NCBI RefSeq assembly: GCF_028771845.1
Contig: NZ_CP118270.1
Coordinates: 4,030,001-4,094,000, forward strand
Direction: 5' to 3'
Length of the DNA: 64,000 bases
From: Paenibacillus marchantiae
GTDB lineage: Bacteria; Bacillota; Bacilli; Paenibacillales; Paenibacillaceae
The position numbers and the translations under genes were made by a program. The notes beneath the pieces are model-generated. The model was not told the origin of the DNA. It saw nothing but the letters and a program-made list of their open reading frames with translations, and did not search any database. Positions 9,296 to 17,397 of this stretch are shown in pieces (within the stretch, counting starts at the first letter, position 1; the number at the start of each line of letters is the position of its first letter).

Positions 9296-9343
9296 AAACT
9301 CACTTTTTGTATGGAAATATCCATATAAGGAGTGAGTTTTTTT
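9296..9343 (+). terminator. Hairpin with T-run overlapping the integrase ribosome binding site
   Basis: AAACTCACT (9296-9304) pairs with AGTGAGTTT (9331-9339), with a nested TATGGA/TCCATA stem inside the loop and seven T residues directly before the integrase ATG at 9344. The 3' arm contains the integrase ribosome binding site AAGGAG (9328-9333). It looks like a terminator for yebC transcripts that also hides the integrase start site. Confidence 0.6.
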
Positions 9344-10255
9344 ATGTTATTTGAAGATGTTTACAAAGAGTTTCTTTTTGATTTGGAGATCAAGAACTAC
9401 AGTATTCGCACTATAAAAGGATATCGTAACAACAATAGGGCATTTCTAAATTACTTATGTAATGAATTTTCAGTTGTTGAGGTAGAAGAAATCAACACCT
9501 CTCACATCAAAGCATATCTTATGAACTTGAAAATGAAAGGATTATCGGAGTCCTACATCAATGGAATACAAAAGAATATCCGTTCATTTTTCAAATTCTT
9601 AGTGGAGGAAGGGTATATCGCTGAAAAGAGAAATCCAGTGCTAGGTTTGAAATGGATGAGAGAACCTAAAGTTCTTATAAAAACTTTCGACGATGATGAA
9701 GTGAAACGCTTGATCAATGCATATAAAGGTGACTTCTACTTGAGTATGCGTAACAAATTGATTCTGATGTTCTTTGTAGACTTAGGTATTAGAAATTTGG
9801 AATTATGTTCACTTGGCTCTCTTGATGTAGGAGAAAGTGTCATCAAGATACATGGTAAAGGAAACAAAGAAAGAAATTTATACATTTCCCCTTTTCTTAA
9901 GAAATACATCATCAAGTATGAAAGAATGAAAGAGGCTTATTTTAAAGATAAATTCATGATTGATTCCAATTTCTTTTTATCTCAAAATGGCAAGGTTCTA
10001 ACCGTTACTGCTATTGAAGTGATGATGAAGAAAGCAGGAAACGAAGCCAAGATACGAGATCACATTCGTTGTAGCCCCCATACGCTCAGACATTATTTTG
10101 CTCAAAAACAATTAAGATTAGGTTTGGATGTTTACAGTCTCAGTAGATTATTAGGCCATGAGAGCACCATAATAACCAACAGATATCTTCAGTCAATTCA
10201 AGATGAACAAATATTGGAGTTGGCTAAGACAACTAGTCCGCTTATGAATCTGTAG
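9344..10255 (+). CDS. int: Tyrosine-type site-specific recombinase/integrase
   Basis: A 303-residue tyrosine recombinase with an N-terminal SAM-like core-binding domain (about 1-95; FEDVYKEFLFDLEIKNYSIRTI start) and a C-terminal catalytic domain. The catalytic set is visible: Arg in DLGIRNLELCSL, Lys in HGKGNKERNLYI, HTLRH for the His-x-x-Arg pair, the second His in LLGHES and the nucleophile Tyr in TNRYLQ. I choose ATG 9344 over GTG 9332 because AAGGAG is then well spaced. It lies immediately inside the left yebC repeat, the expected place for the enzyme that catalysed integration. The hairpin at 9296-9343 may limit its expression. Confidence 0.92.
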   Translation: MLFEDVYKEFLFDLEIKNYSIRTIKGYRNNNRAFLNYLCNEFSVVEVEEINTSHIKAYLMNLKMKGLSESYINGIQKNIRSFFKFLVEEGYIAEKRNPVLGLKWMREPKVLIKTFDDDEVKRLINAYKGDFYLSMRNKLILMFFVDLGIRNLELCSLGSLDVGESVIKIHGKGNKERNLYISPFLKKYIIKYERMKEAYFKDKFMIDSNFFLSQNGKVLTVTAIEVMMKKAGNEAKIRDHIRCSPHTLRHYFAQKQLRLGLDVYSLSRLLGHESTIITNRYLQSIQDEQILELAKTTSPLMNL

Positions 10256-10311
10256 GGAGTCAAAGAAGAAGTAGTCTTGAAACTTTATCTCAAAGGACAG
10301 GTGCATTATCA

Positions 10312-10938
10312 ATGAGTAATATTTTTAACTTTAGTGGGACGCATAGCATAGTGAAGTTAAATGTTTTTCCTTGGTATGGATACAGGAATTTGCAGAATTA
10401 CTCCTTTATTTTCTCTACTTTTACTGAGGATATTGAGCTAAAAGGTTGTGCATACGTGCAAGTGAGGATTATACATGACTCAAAACTTCTTGCTATGGAT
10501 CGAGATGTACTTATTGCAGATAAGTTTATATTTAAAGAGGGAACTCTAGTTGTTAATGAATTCATTGAGATTATTCAAGAAAAGACTCGCTTCCAAACCC
10601 TATACGTTGCAGTTTTAAAAGGTCAGGTGACCCCTAAAAAGCATATTTATGAGGGTACAAGGAATCTTCTTCTCTATGCAGATAATAAAGGAGGAGAGGG
10701 GTTAAGTGACAAATATGCTGCTTACTATGGAAAGGAGTTCGAAGCAAGCGTTAAATGGCAGGAAGCTGAACTTAAAAATAACATGTTACAACAATTGTAC
10801 ATTCTTTTAAGAAAGAACCCTGATAAGAACTTTACTGAGCAATTGAAGCTCCAGTGGGACAAGCAAAGACAAACTGTGAGTGAATTACATGAACTGTATG
10901 CAGAAGCGTCTCGAAGAGAATATATGGAGATAGATTAA
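10312..10938 (+). CDS. Hypothetical island protein (208 aa)
   Basis: A 208-residue protein that I do not recognise. It lacks a signal peptide and membrane segments. The first half looks beta-rich with many aromatic residues (FNFSGTHSIVKLNVFPWYGYRNLQNYSF); the C-terminal third is charged and helical, with Lys/Glu/Gln-rich sequence (EASVKWQEAELKNNMLQQL...). The start ATG 10312 has an AGGACAGGTG region upstream. It follows the integrase by 56 bp on the same strand, so it may be co-expressed; an excisionase or directionality factor would normally be smaller. Confidence 0.6.
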   Translation: MSNIFNFSGTHSIVKLNVFPWYGYRNLQNYSFIFSTFTEDIELKGCAYVQVRIIHDSKLLAMDRDVLIADKFIFKEGTLVVNEFIEIIQEKTRFQTLYVAVLKGQVTPKKHIYEGTRNLLLYADNKGGEGLSDKYAAYYGKEFEASVKWQEAELKNNMLQQLYILLRKNPDKNFTEQLKLQWDKQRQTVSELHELYAEASRREYMEID

Positions 10939-10995
10939 CACTTTAGTATGATAAAGAAGGAGGAAAACCAATAAAACATTAGATATTTACATTAT

Positions 10996-11024
10996 TTTAC
11001 AATTTTATATTTATGGTGTATAAT
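10996..11024 (+). promoter_or_regulatory. Strong predicted promoter of the island's structural-remnant operon
   Basis: TTTACA (10996-11001) and TATAAT (11019-11024) are separated by exactly 17 bp. The leader that follows contains a small hairpin (AACAGAG / CTCTGTT, 11090-11115) before the 11147 gene. Confidence 0.7.
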
Positions 11025-11146
11025 TAAGTTGTAGTTAAGGGAAGAGGTTTCATTTAGACTACTAACTTAATTACAAATTCTAATCGCAAAACAGAGGCAT
11101 TCTTAAGTCTCTGTTCTTTGTTATTCACCAAATAAAGGAGGTTCTT

Positions 11147-11344
11147 ATGGAGTTAAGAGAAAGAGAAGTGTACAGAGCAAAAAGGATAATTAAACGAATT
11201 AAGATCACAGAAATTGCAGTGCATCTAGGATGTCATCGTGGGACAGTGGGACACTTTGAGAATAATGGATATCCTATGTCAAAAGAAAAAATTCAAAAAT
11301 ACAAAGAGTATATCGATAACCATGAAGGGAGTGAGCTTGTATGA
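11147..11344 (+). CDS. Small HTH-like DNA-binding protein
   Basis: A 65-residue basic protein with a predicted helix-turn-helix: ITEIAVHLGCHRGTVGHFENNGYPMS resembles a Cro/XRE recognition unit. The ribosome binding site AAAGGAGG is strong. Its stop overlaps the next start (ATGA at 11341-11344), so it is translationally coupled to the Ntn-hydrolase-like gene. It probably acts as an island regulator. The fold call is by motif only. Confidence 0.65.
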   Translation: MELREREVYRAKRIIKRIKITEIAVHLGCHRGTVGHFENNGYPMSKEKIQKYKEYIDNHEGSELV

Positions 11345-11967
11345 GCTTATGTATTGCATTGAACAATCCATACAGTAAATTTGCCATTATTGCTGGGGAT
11401 GGAAGAGTCACTAAAAACGGCGAATTGGTAAGGGATAACCACTTGAAGGTAACTAAACTTACCCATCATGTTTCAATGTTCTGTTCTGGGGCACAGGACT
11501 ATTGTGAAGTTTTAAGAGGAAAAGTTTCTGAACGAGTGAATAATGACACAAGCATTGATGAAATTGCATTAATTATTGAAGAAGTTAGTAGAGGTGTTCA
11601 AGAACAATTCGAAAAAGAAAATCCAATGTATTTAGTGCAGAATCCTGAATTTTCTCCACTATCAACTGTATTAGGTTATTATGACGTATCTAAAAATGAG
11701 ACTGGAACTATTGAGTTTTCTCATAAAGAGAAGACACGGAGGACAACTGGATCAATGGTTACAGTCAGAGGAGAGGATAGGGAGGGAGTATTATCATTCT
11801 TCCATAACAATCAGATAGATCAAAACAACATTGTTGAAACAGTGTTTAATTTGTTTAAACACATAAATAGTTATAACAAATATGTTGGGGGAGATACAAT
11901 TCTTCATGTTGTGACTCCTAGCGGTATCTACGAATATAACAGGGGGTTCTATCATGTATCTGGGTAG
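11341..11967 (+). CDS. Ntn-hydrolase-like (proteasome-fold) phage-associated protein
   Basis: A 208-residue protein whose N-terminus (SLCIALNNPYSKFAIIAGDGRVTKNGELV...) resembles proteasome-beta/HslV-type N-terminal nucleophile hydrolases: two strands, a GDGR turn, then a KVTKL strand. Similar proteins occur next to tail genes in Bacillales phages, where their role is unknown. No Thr or Ser sits exactly at position 1 after Met removal except Ser2, which could be the nucleophile but is unproven. It overlaps the downstream tail-remnant gene by 14 bp and the upstream HTH gene by 4 bp, so the three form a tight operon. Confidence 0.6.
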   Translation: MSLCIALNNPYSKFAIIAGDGRVTKNGELVRDNHLKVTKLTHHVSMFCSGAQDYCEVLRGKVSERVNNDTSIDEIALIIEEVSRGVQEQFEKENPMYLVQNPEFSPLSTVLGYYDVSKNETGTIEFSHKEKTRRTTGSMVTVRGEDREGVLSFFHNNQIDQNNIVETVFNLFKHINSYNKYVGGDTILHVVTPSGIYEYNRGFYHVSG

Positions 11968-12580
11968 AAATGTAAAAATGGGGCCATATGCAAGTATTTC
12001 ATGGGATCAGGTTGCAAACCAGCCTTTTATTCCTAGATTACCAGATTACATTCAGTCAACATACATTAATGCAACGCAAATCTACTCTCCTAATATATTC
12101 GGCGGTACAATTGCCATAGGATCAGGAAACAACATCTTCAAGGCAGACAATAGAGGTATTTATTTAGGACACACTGCTTTTGAAAGCGCTAGCTTTAAAG
12201 TGAGTATGGATGGAAAGTTAACAGCAGTGAATGGAATGTTTTCAGGTACTATTGATGGCTCAACTATAACTGGTGGAACAATACGTACAGCTGGGGCAAA
12301 TGCAGACAGAATTGAACTGTCACGTAATGGATTTAATTCTTACAACCTCTGGGGAGAGAAGAATGGAGTAAGTGTTGATAGTGGGAATTTCTCTTCGCTA
12401 GATTTCTATTATAGAGGTGAGAAACGAGGGGGGCTATCCCAAGCAGCGGCAAACATCTCACTACAATCAACAATGGGAGACGTTATTGTTCAAGCATCCA
12501 CTTATGGAAAGACACAATTCAGAGGAACAGTAGATTTTACAGATGCTAAGGTAAAAGGAATGACAGCAGTTTTTGGATAA
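11954..12580 (+). CDS. Phage tail protein C-terminal fragment
   Basis: A 208-residue protein resembling only the C-terminal part of siphophage minor tail or tail-spike proteins of Paenibacillus/Bacillus prophages. It has the GPYASISWDQVANQPFIPRLPDYIQSTYINATQI linker region followed by glycine-rich repeated strands (NIFGGTIAIGSG, MFSGTIDGSTITGGTIRT). Full-length relatives are normally much longer and start with a conserved tail-anchoring domain, which is absent here. It has its own AGGGGG ribosome binding site and starts inside the upstream gene, so it may be expressed. It is best seen as a structural-module remnant. Confidence 0.65.
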   Translation: MYLGRNVKMGPYASISWDQVANQPFIPRLPDYIQSTYINATQIYSPNIFGGTIAIGSGNNIFKADNRGIYLGHTAFESASFKVSMDGKLTAVNGMFSGTIDGSTITGGTIRTAGANADRIELSRNGFNSYNLWGEKNGVSVDSGNFSSLDFYYRGEKRGGLSQAAANISLQSTMGDVIVQASTYGKTQFRGTVDFTDAKVKGMTAVFG

Positions 12581-12596
12581 AGAAAGGATGATTATT

Positions 12597-13409
12597 ATGA
12601 AGAAAAATAAAAAGAAGTGCAGCAAATGCAAACAGTATCATTCACTGAAAAAGTTTAACAAATCAGTTCAGAGCAAAGATGGTAAGGGCAGCTATTGCAA
12701 AGAGTGCAGTGCTGCCTATCAGAAGGAATCACGAAAGCGCAAATACCAAGCAAATCCAGCTTTAGAATTGTTGAAAAAATCATGCGAAGCTGCGTTTAGA
12801 AGAAGTCAACCTGAGTATGTCAAAGATGGTTATGCTCATGTAACAACAAGTTACATGAGTGCAAAGGAGTTTTGGTCTGACCTTTGGAATGACGATGATT
12901 TCCGTGAATGTTGGATAAAACAATCCATGATTTTTGAGAATAGTGGTATATACAAAGATAGACCAACTTTAGACAGAGTTGATTCCATGAAGGGTTACGA
13001 AAAAGTAAATCTTCAAGTCCTGCCATATTGGAAAAACGTGACAGATGGTGCATCACGTGAATGTGAAGTATATGTAATTAAAGATTTGAGGCTAAACGAC
13101 AAGATGAACTATTCAAGAATAGGTGAAGCTAAGGAGGATTTAATTCGCAGATATCACATTCCTATCAATGTTCTAAATCAAGTTGATCATGGATCAATAA
13201 TAGATGCTGGAAACGGAATTGGTTTACTTATCCAAACTATCAAAGGTGAGCTAAAGACAGATGTTGAATGCAAATATCGGATGATATGGAATCTAGCTAG
13301 AACTATTCTTGACATCGAAAGAGATGAAGAAATCATTACTGAAAAAACTCAACTTCAGCTAGGTGTAAGTGGCATCCAAATCAAAAAAATGATAGAACAA
13401 CAGTATTAG
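12597..13409 (+). CDS. Zinc-ribbon / HNH-like nuclease-family protein
   Basis: A 270-residue protein with an N-terminal zinc ribbon (CSKCKQYHSLKKFNKS... YCKECSAAYQ; two CxxC pairs) and a central segment, TLDRVDSMKGYEKVNLQVLP, that matches the core of phage His-Me finger/HNH endonucleases (LDRIDS-GY-N-Q pattern). The expected preceding histidine-rich part of the active site is not evident, so catalysis is uncertain; it could be a regulator built on the same fold. I choose ATG 12597 with the ribosome binding site AAAGGA at 12583-12588, although an upstream TTG overlapping the previous gene is possible. The C-terminal 130 residues are unrecognised. Confidence 0.6.
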   Translation: MKKNKKKCSKCKQYHSLKKFNKSVQSKDGKGSYCKECSAAYQKESRKRKYQANPALELLKKSCEAAFRRSQPEYVKDGYAHVTTSYMSAKEFWSDLWNDDDFRECWIKQSMIFENSGIYKDRPTLDRVDSMKGYEKVNLQVLPYWKNVTDGASRECEVYVIKDLRLNDKMNYSRIGEAKEDLIRRYHIPINVLNQVDHGSIIDAGNGIGLLIQTIKGELKTDVECKYRMIWNLARTILDIERDEEIITEKTQLQLGVSGIQIKKMIEQQY

Positions 13410-13426
13410 TGGGAGGAGTAAGGTGT

Positions 13427-13621
13427 ATGGAAAACAAAGACGAATATTTCTATTGCTATAGTTTCAAGTTATTCAAATTTCTTCGTATGGATATGAAGGT
13501 TAATTATATTTGTTCAGGTTTACATGAGAGAACTTTAGATAAGTTTTGGCAGTTTAGACGAACAGAAGAATTGGATAGTTATTTGAAAGTATATAGTCAG
13601 CGTTATAAAGAAATTAATTAA
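13427..13621 (+). CDS. Small DUF5659-like protein
   Basis: A 64-residue protein starting at ATG 13427 behind a strong GGAGGAG ribosome binding site (an in-frame ATG at 13409 lacks one). The sequence, with YFYCYSFKLFKFLRM, a YICSGLH turn and FWQFRRTEELDSYL, resembles small phage/plasmid proteins grouped as DUF5659, of unknown function. It follows the HNH-like gene by 17 bp in the same operon. Confidence 0.55.
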   Translation: MENKDEYFYCYSFKLFKFLRMDMKVNYICSGLHERTLDKFWQFRRTEELDSYLKVYSQRYKEIN

Positions 13622-13679
13622 TACAGTCCTACAGCACGAGTGTAAAGTAAATAGGTGTATATTTAAAGGAGAAAAGTAA

Positions 13680-14822
13680 ATGAATGATAAACTAACTAAA
13701 AATCCGCCGTTCGCAGCATTTCCAATGCTAATGAGCGCGTTCGATAAGAAAGAGCTATTTATACCAAAAGAAGATATATATGCTTACGTTATTTATTATA
13801 TGCTAAGTATGCAATCTCAACACAGTCATTGGTGGGGAACAGTTGAAACAACCGTTGTCACACTAAGTAAACAAGTCCCAATAAAAACTAAAGTGAATAA
13901 GAAGAAAGAAAGTGATAACAGGAAGGAAATCAAACACCTTCTGTTATCACTCAATGAAAAAGGATATATAGAAATGGAATATAATGAAGATACACTTGAG
14001 TATGATACCTTATTGACTATTAAAATCCCTGATGCAAATGGTATTAATGCTAAAAAAGTTGCAGAAAGCTATTTACCAAAAAAGACCAAAGTGATTAAAC
14101 ATCAAGGGTGGGTAGGAGTCTCGGAAGAGATGTTTAAATCATGTAATGGTAACCCATGGTTCCTTAGAATTCTAATCTACTCAGAATGGCGTAAAGGTAT
14201 TGATTATCGGATCAGTTTTGAAGAATGGGCATGTGTTCTAGGCTCCAGTGAAAATACAGCAGCTAAGTACTTAAATGAGGCTAATGAGTTAAATTTAATT
14301 GATAAGATTTCAGGGGAATACTATGCTGATGAAAAAGGAGAACCAAGGCAATTGCCGAATAAGTACAAAACTGTGAGTGCAGAAGAGCGCAAAGAACGTG
14401 AAAGAAGGCAGGATGGCAATTTAACTAAGCAAGAAATCGATAAACAAATTAATATTGTTGCTAAATTAGAAGAAGTTGCTTCGTACAGTCATGATCCTAG
14501 GATAGACACTACATATCTTTTGAATACAGGATGGCTGACACCAGCATGTTGGCATGTGTGGCATACAACAGAATTCGAAGCAACAAAAGAAATAGGAGAT
14601 AAACGTTTTAATGCCTTAAGAAAAATAAATCCTAGTAAGTATAATGAACTTGAAAAAGAAGGACGAAAATTATTAGCTAAAGAAGAGAGTAGAGTGAAAA
14701 GGGAGGCTAGTCAGAAAGTGTTATACGATACGATGATTTCGTCTCAAATGCAGAATTATACTGACTACGAACCCACATATGAAAAGAAAGAGACTAAAGA
14801 TTATGCACATATTTTAGATTAA
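13680..14822 (+). CDS. Putative phage replication-like winged-helix protein
   Basis: A 380-residue soluble protein that I cannot assign firmly. The first 220 residues look like tandem helical/winged-helix modules (TLSKQVPIKTKVNKKKE..., ISFEEWACVLGSSENTAAKYLNEANELNLIDKI), reminiscent of replication initiators or DnaD-like proteins of plasmids and phages. A highly charged linker follows (SAEERKERERRQDG). An intriguing feature is the set of repeated GAGTCAAATTT boxes directly after its stop codon, which could be its binding sites. AAAGGAGAAAAG precedes ATG 13680. Confidence 0.5.
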   Translation: MNDKLTKNPPFAAFPMLMSAFDKKELFIPKEDIYAYVIYYMLSMQSQHSHWWGTVETTVVTLSKQVPIKTKVNKKKESDNRKEIKHLLLSLNEKGYIEMEYNEDTLEYDTLLTIKIPDANGINAKKVAESYLPKKTKVIKHQGWVGVSEEMFKSCNGNPWFLRILIYSEWRKGIDYRISFEEWACVLGSSENTAAKYLNEANELNLIDKISGEYYADEKGEPRQLPNKYKTVSAEERKERERRQDGNLTKQEIDKQINIVAKLEEVASYSHDPRIDTTYLLNTGWLTPACWHVWHTTEFEATKEIGDKRFNALRKINPSKYNELEKEGRKLLAKEESRVKREASQKVLYDTMISSQMQNYTDYEPTYEKKETKDYAHILD

Positions 14823-14931
14823 CTCAAAATTGAGTCAAATTTGACAACATTTTTGTGTAGCAAATTATAAATAGAGTCAAATTTAACTGGATTCTGAAAA
14901 TGAAATCTCAAAATGAAGTGAAATTTGACTC
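14822..14931. repeat. Repeated GAGTCAAATTT boxes (iteron-like or operator/hairpin)
   Basis: GAGTCAAATTT occurs at 14832-14842 and 14874-14884 and its exact complement AAATTTGACTC at 14921-14931. A separate dyad, ACTCAAAATTGAGT, is at 14822-14835. The last two boxes form an 11-bp inverted repeat. They may be operators, replication iterons or a weak terminator; sequence alone does not decide. Confidence 0.55.
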
Positions 14932-15058
14932 GTTATTGCTAAGTATAAACATAAAAACAAATAAAAAGAAAAACTTACTAAACATAAAAGGAGTAAGTAG
15001 GTAGCTCTCGCTTACGCTCTAGAAGTTCAAGAGCTATTAAAGCACCCAAGCTCTATAG

Positions 15059-15382
15059 TTAGCTGATCTTCTCAAACCTCATATCTACTACATCGAAATC
15101 TTCTCCATCCCACTCACGAATTTCTTTCCATATGTATATTCCGTCTTGACAGATTACATATTTGTCTTTGGGTATCTCATCGCTAACCTCCGCCCACCAA
15201 TTAATATCTTCACCTGTAGCGAGTCTCACATCCTCCTGTAGCATTGCTTCTCCACTGTCAAAGGTAATAATGAGTTCACGAGCGACCATAGTTTTTTTAC
15301 ATTGTTGTATCGAGCGTGTTGAGCCTCCATAGGCATAGGCTGATATTGAATTATTATGAGTAAGAGTTTTAATAATTTCCAT
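15059..15382 (-). CDS. Hypothetical island protein (107 aa)
   Basis: A 107-residue acidic soluble protein without recognised family. It begins MEIIKTLTHNNS and contains MLQEDVRLATGEDINWWAEV and an EWDGEDFDVVDMRFE C-terminus. I choose ATG 15382, which has AGGGGG nine bases upstream; the longer in-frame start at 15409 lies beyond that site. It is transcribed away from the XRE repressor gene from an excellent promoter (TTGACA-17-TATACT on the minus strand), the position of an early gene in a phage-type switch. Confidence 0.6.
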   Translation of the reverse strand: MEIIKTLTHNNSISAYAYGGSTRSIQQCKKTMVARELIITFDSGEAMLQEDVRLATGEDINWWAEVSDEIPKDKYVICQDGIYIWKEIREWDGEDFDVVDMRFEKIS

Positions 15383-15438
15383 GTGATAGTTCCCCCTAGT
15401 GAAAAGCATTATTTTAACTGTTGTTGTGCTTTTAACAC

Positions 15439-15520
15439 AGTATATTTTTAATTATTTGAGTTGTCAACACGAAATTCCTGTTTTTATTGTGTTGACTACA
15501 TTTTTTTTGTGTTGTAATGT
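15439..15520. promoter_or_regulatory. Divergent promoters with shared inverted operator
   Basis: On the minus strand TTGACA (15462-15467) and TATACT (15439-15444) are 17 bp apart. On the plus strand TTGACT (15492-15497) and TAATGT (15515-15520) are 17 bp apart. Each -35 box lies inside an arm of an inverted repeat, GTCAACAC (15463-15470) and GTGTTGAC (15489-15496); related half-sites (GTGTTG at 15509, GTTGAC at 15519) follow. A repressor bound here would block both promoters. Confidence 0.7.
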
Positions 15521-15562
15521 TGACTCAGTATATGAAACTTAAAGAAGAGGTGGAACGGAATA

Positions 15563-15898
15563 GTGCATAACAGAATAAAAGCTATTAGAAAATATCTTGG
15601 ATTATCGCAAAGTGTTTTTGGTGAGAGATTAGGTGTGAGTAGAGATGTAATAAGCAATATAGAATACAATCGTGTTCAGCCCAAAGAACTTTTTATCAAA
15701 CATTTATGTGAGCGTTATTCTGTTAATGAAAAATGGCTGCTTTTGGGTGAAGGTGAAATGATATTAGTGGGAGAATCTAACAGCAAGGAAATCGAAGAAG
15801 TGATTACGCTGTTTAATCAGTTACAACCTGTCTTTAAAGATTATATCTTGGATCAAATGAAGAGAGTCTCAGAACTACAGTCAAAAGTCAGAAATTGA
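15563..15898 (+). CDS. XRE-family repressor
   Basis: A 111-residue protein with an N-terminal helix-turn-helix of the XRE/Cro-cI type (IRKYLGLSQSVFGERLGVSRDVISNIEYNRVQPKE, about residues 7-42), followed by the VNEKWLLLGEGEM motif common in phage repressors of Bacillales and a helical C-terminus likely used for dimerisation. The start is GTG 15563 with AGAGGTGG upstream. It is divergent from the 15382 gene, and the operator dyad between them is its most likely target. No RecA-type autocleavage or metallopeptidase domain is present, so induction would need another factor. Confidence 0.8.
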   Translation: MHNRIKAIRKYLGLSQSVFGERLGVSRDVISNIEYNRVQPKELFIKHLCERYSVNEKWLLLGEGEMILVGESNSKEIEEVITLFNQLQPVFKDYILDQMKRVSELQSKVRN

Positions 15899-16003
15899 GA
15901 TGTTTATTGAAAAAAATAATTGCTTCGTAGATGCTGTCGTTACAATGATGTGCTAAAAGATTAGAAAATCTAAGGAAATCATTATAAAAATGAGAGGTGT
16001 TTT

Positions 16004-16639
16004 ATGGAATATCCAAAGTTTGTGACTATTACTAATATTGATTGTGAATTCGAATCTCTATCAAATCAAATTGACGCCAGATATAGTTTGACTATTCCTA
16101 TAAATAAAAATTATGAAAATATAATGACCTATATCATGATGAACCCAAGCAAGGCAGATAAGAATCAATCGGACACAACAGTAAATACTGTACTCAACTT
16201 TGCAGCTAAGAAACTGCAAAAGAAAATTGGAAAGGTAATTGTAGTTAATTTATTCTGTCTATATGAACCTAACTCAACAAAATTGAAGAGCCTTTTAAGT
16301 GGAATTAGTGATTGTGAGAGAGAGTACAGTTCTAAAAAGAATAAAACGAGCATTGATGAGGCGATTTTTAATTCGAATTATATTATTTTAGCTTGGGGGA
16401 ATGTACCTAAAGGAATAGCTGCGGCTAATCATAATAAGGAAGTAAGCTATGTGTATGAATGTATAAAGAAACACAAGAAGTTAAAGTCTGTATACATATT
16501 GAAGTCAGAAAAACATAAGAACATACTGACTGTTGCAAAGCGTCCAAGACATCCAGGACGAATGAAAATTGAAAAATACGTAAAATGCTCACAGTTATCA
16601 TTGAAAGGTCCGTTTCTTGTAGTTGCACATAACGATTAG
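16004..16639 (+). CDS. DUF1643 domain-containing protein
   Basis: A 211-residue protein with the DUF1643 pattern: YIMMNPSKADKNQSDTTVNTVLNFA (Asn-Pro-Ser then Asp-x-Thr), IGKVIVVNLFCLYEP, IILAWGNVPKG and a C-terminal RPRHPGRM motif. The family is widespread on phages, plasmids and defence-rich islands; its biochemical role is unknown. AGAGGTG precedes ATG 16004. It lies downstream of the repressor by 105 bp and could share its promoter. Confidence 0.8.
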   Translation: MEYPKFVTITNIDCEFESLSNQIDARYSLTIPINKNYENIMTYIMMNPSKADKNQSDTTVNTVLNFAAKKLQKKIGKVIVVNLFCLYEPNSTKLKSLLSGISDCEREYSSKKNKTSIDEAIFNSNYIILAWGNVPKGIAAANHNKEVSYVYECIKKHKKLKSVYILKSEKHKNILTVAKRPRHPGRMKIEKYVKCSQLSLKGPFLVVAHND

Positions 16640-17009
16640 AAGTTTAATTGGATTACAGTTAGGGTGAACATCAGATGGCAAAACCTTTCAAAACTACGTC
16701 TAACTAAATTTATGTATAACTTTAGCGTTTTACTTATAAGTATTTGGGTCTGTATTTGTCAGTATATTTAGGCTGATTATTTATGGGGTTTGTACGTTAA
16801 TGCGTTAACGCTCGAATGTGAATTCCTATAAATGAAATCCAGATTTCATTTATGTACTAGTGGGGGGATGGTTACAACTTTAGAATTGGCCTATTGGCTG
16901 TTAGAAGTGCTATGCACACCAACAGGTCGATCAGCCTTCAAATAAGGAAATAAGACTATCCATCAAACATGAAACAGAGCTGTAGGGTTTCCTACGGCTC
17001 TGCTTTGTG
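16640..17009. other. Intergenic region with two hairpins
   Basis: No gene is visible. At 16828-16853 there is a perfect hairpin with 12-bp arms (ATAAATGAAATC and its complement) around a two-base loop. At 16975-17002 a GC-rich stem (CAGAGC/GCTCTG plus GTAGG/CCTAC) followed by CTTTGTGTT looks like a terminator. A GCGTTAACGC palindrome is at 16802-16811. Confidence 0.6.
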
Positions 17010-17243
17010 TTAGTTATTTGATTCGTATTCCAGTTCCACCATTCGGATGAGTTCTGAAGGCTTGATATTCAACGCTTTAGCCAACTCAAATATAGTAGTT
17101 AATGATGGTTGACTATTACCACGTTCTATCCTGGATATGAACGTTCTCTCAAGTGTTGAGAGTTCAGCGAGTTTATCTTGGGACAAATCATTTCTAATTC
17201 GAAGACTTTTAAGTACTTTTCCGAAGATGGCCTCAATGTGCAA
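17010..17243 (-). CDS. Small XRE-family regulator
   Basis: A 77-residue helix-turn-helix protein of the XRE family (FGKVLKSLRIRNDLSQDKLAELSTLERTFISRIERGNSQPSLTTIFELAKALNI). It is nearly all HTH, with a short SELIRMVELEYE tail. I place the start at TTG 17243 because AGGAG at 17252-17256 is correctly spaced from it, whereas upstream in-frame starts lack a site. Related stand-alone regulators often accompany restriction-modification or conjugative elements; no modification gene is adjacent, so its target is unknown. Confidence 0.75.
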   Translation of the reverse strand: MHIEAIFGKVLKSLRIRNDLSQDKLAELSTLERTFISRIERGNSQPSLTTIFELAKALNIKPSELIRMVELEYESNN

Positions 17244-17397
17244 AGGAAGAACTCCTTTTAGTACAATTATCATATTCAATAAAGATTAATTGCTGCACAC
17301 TATATGATTCAAAATGGTTTAAATATACAATTTAATTTGGTATAATAAGATTACTACTTGTATCAAATGTAAAATAAAATCATATTGGAGTGTAATT

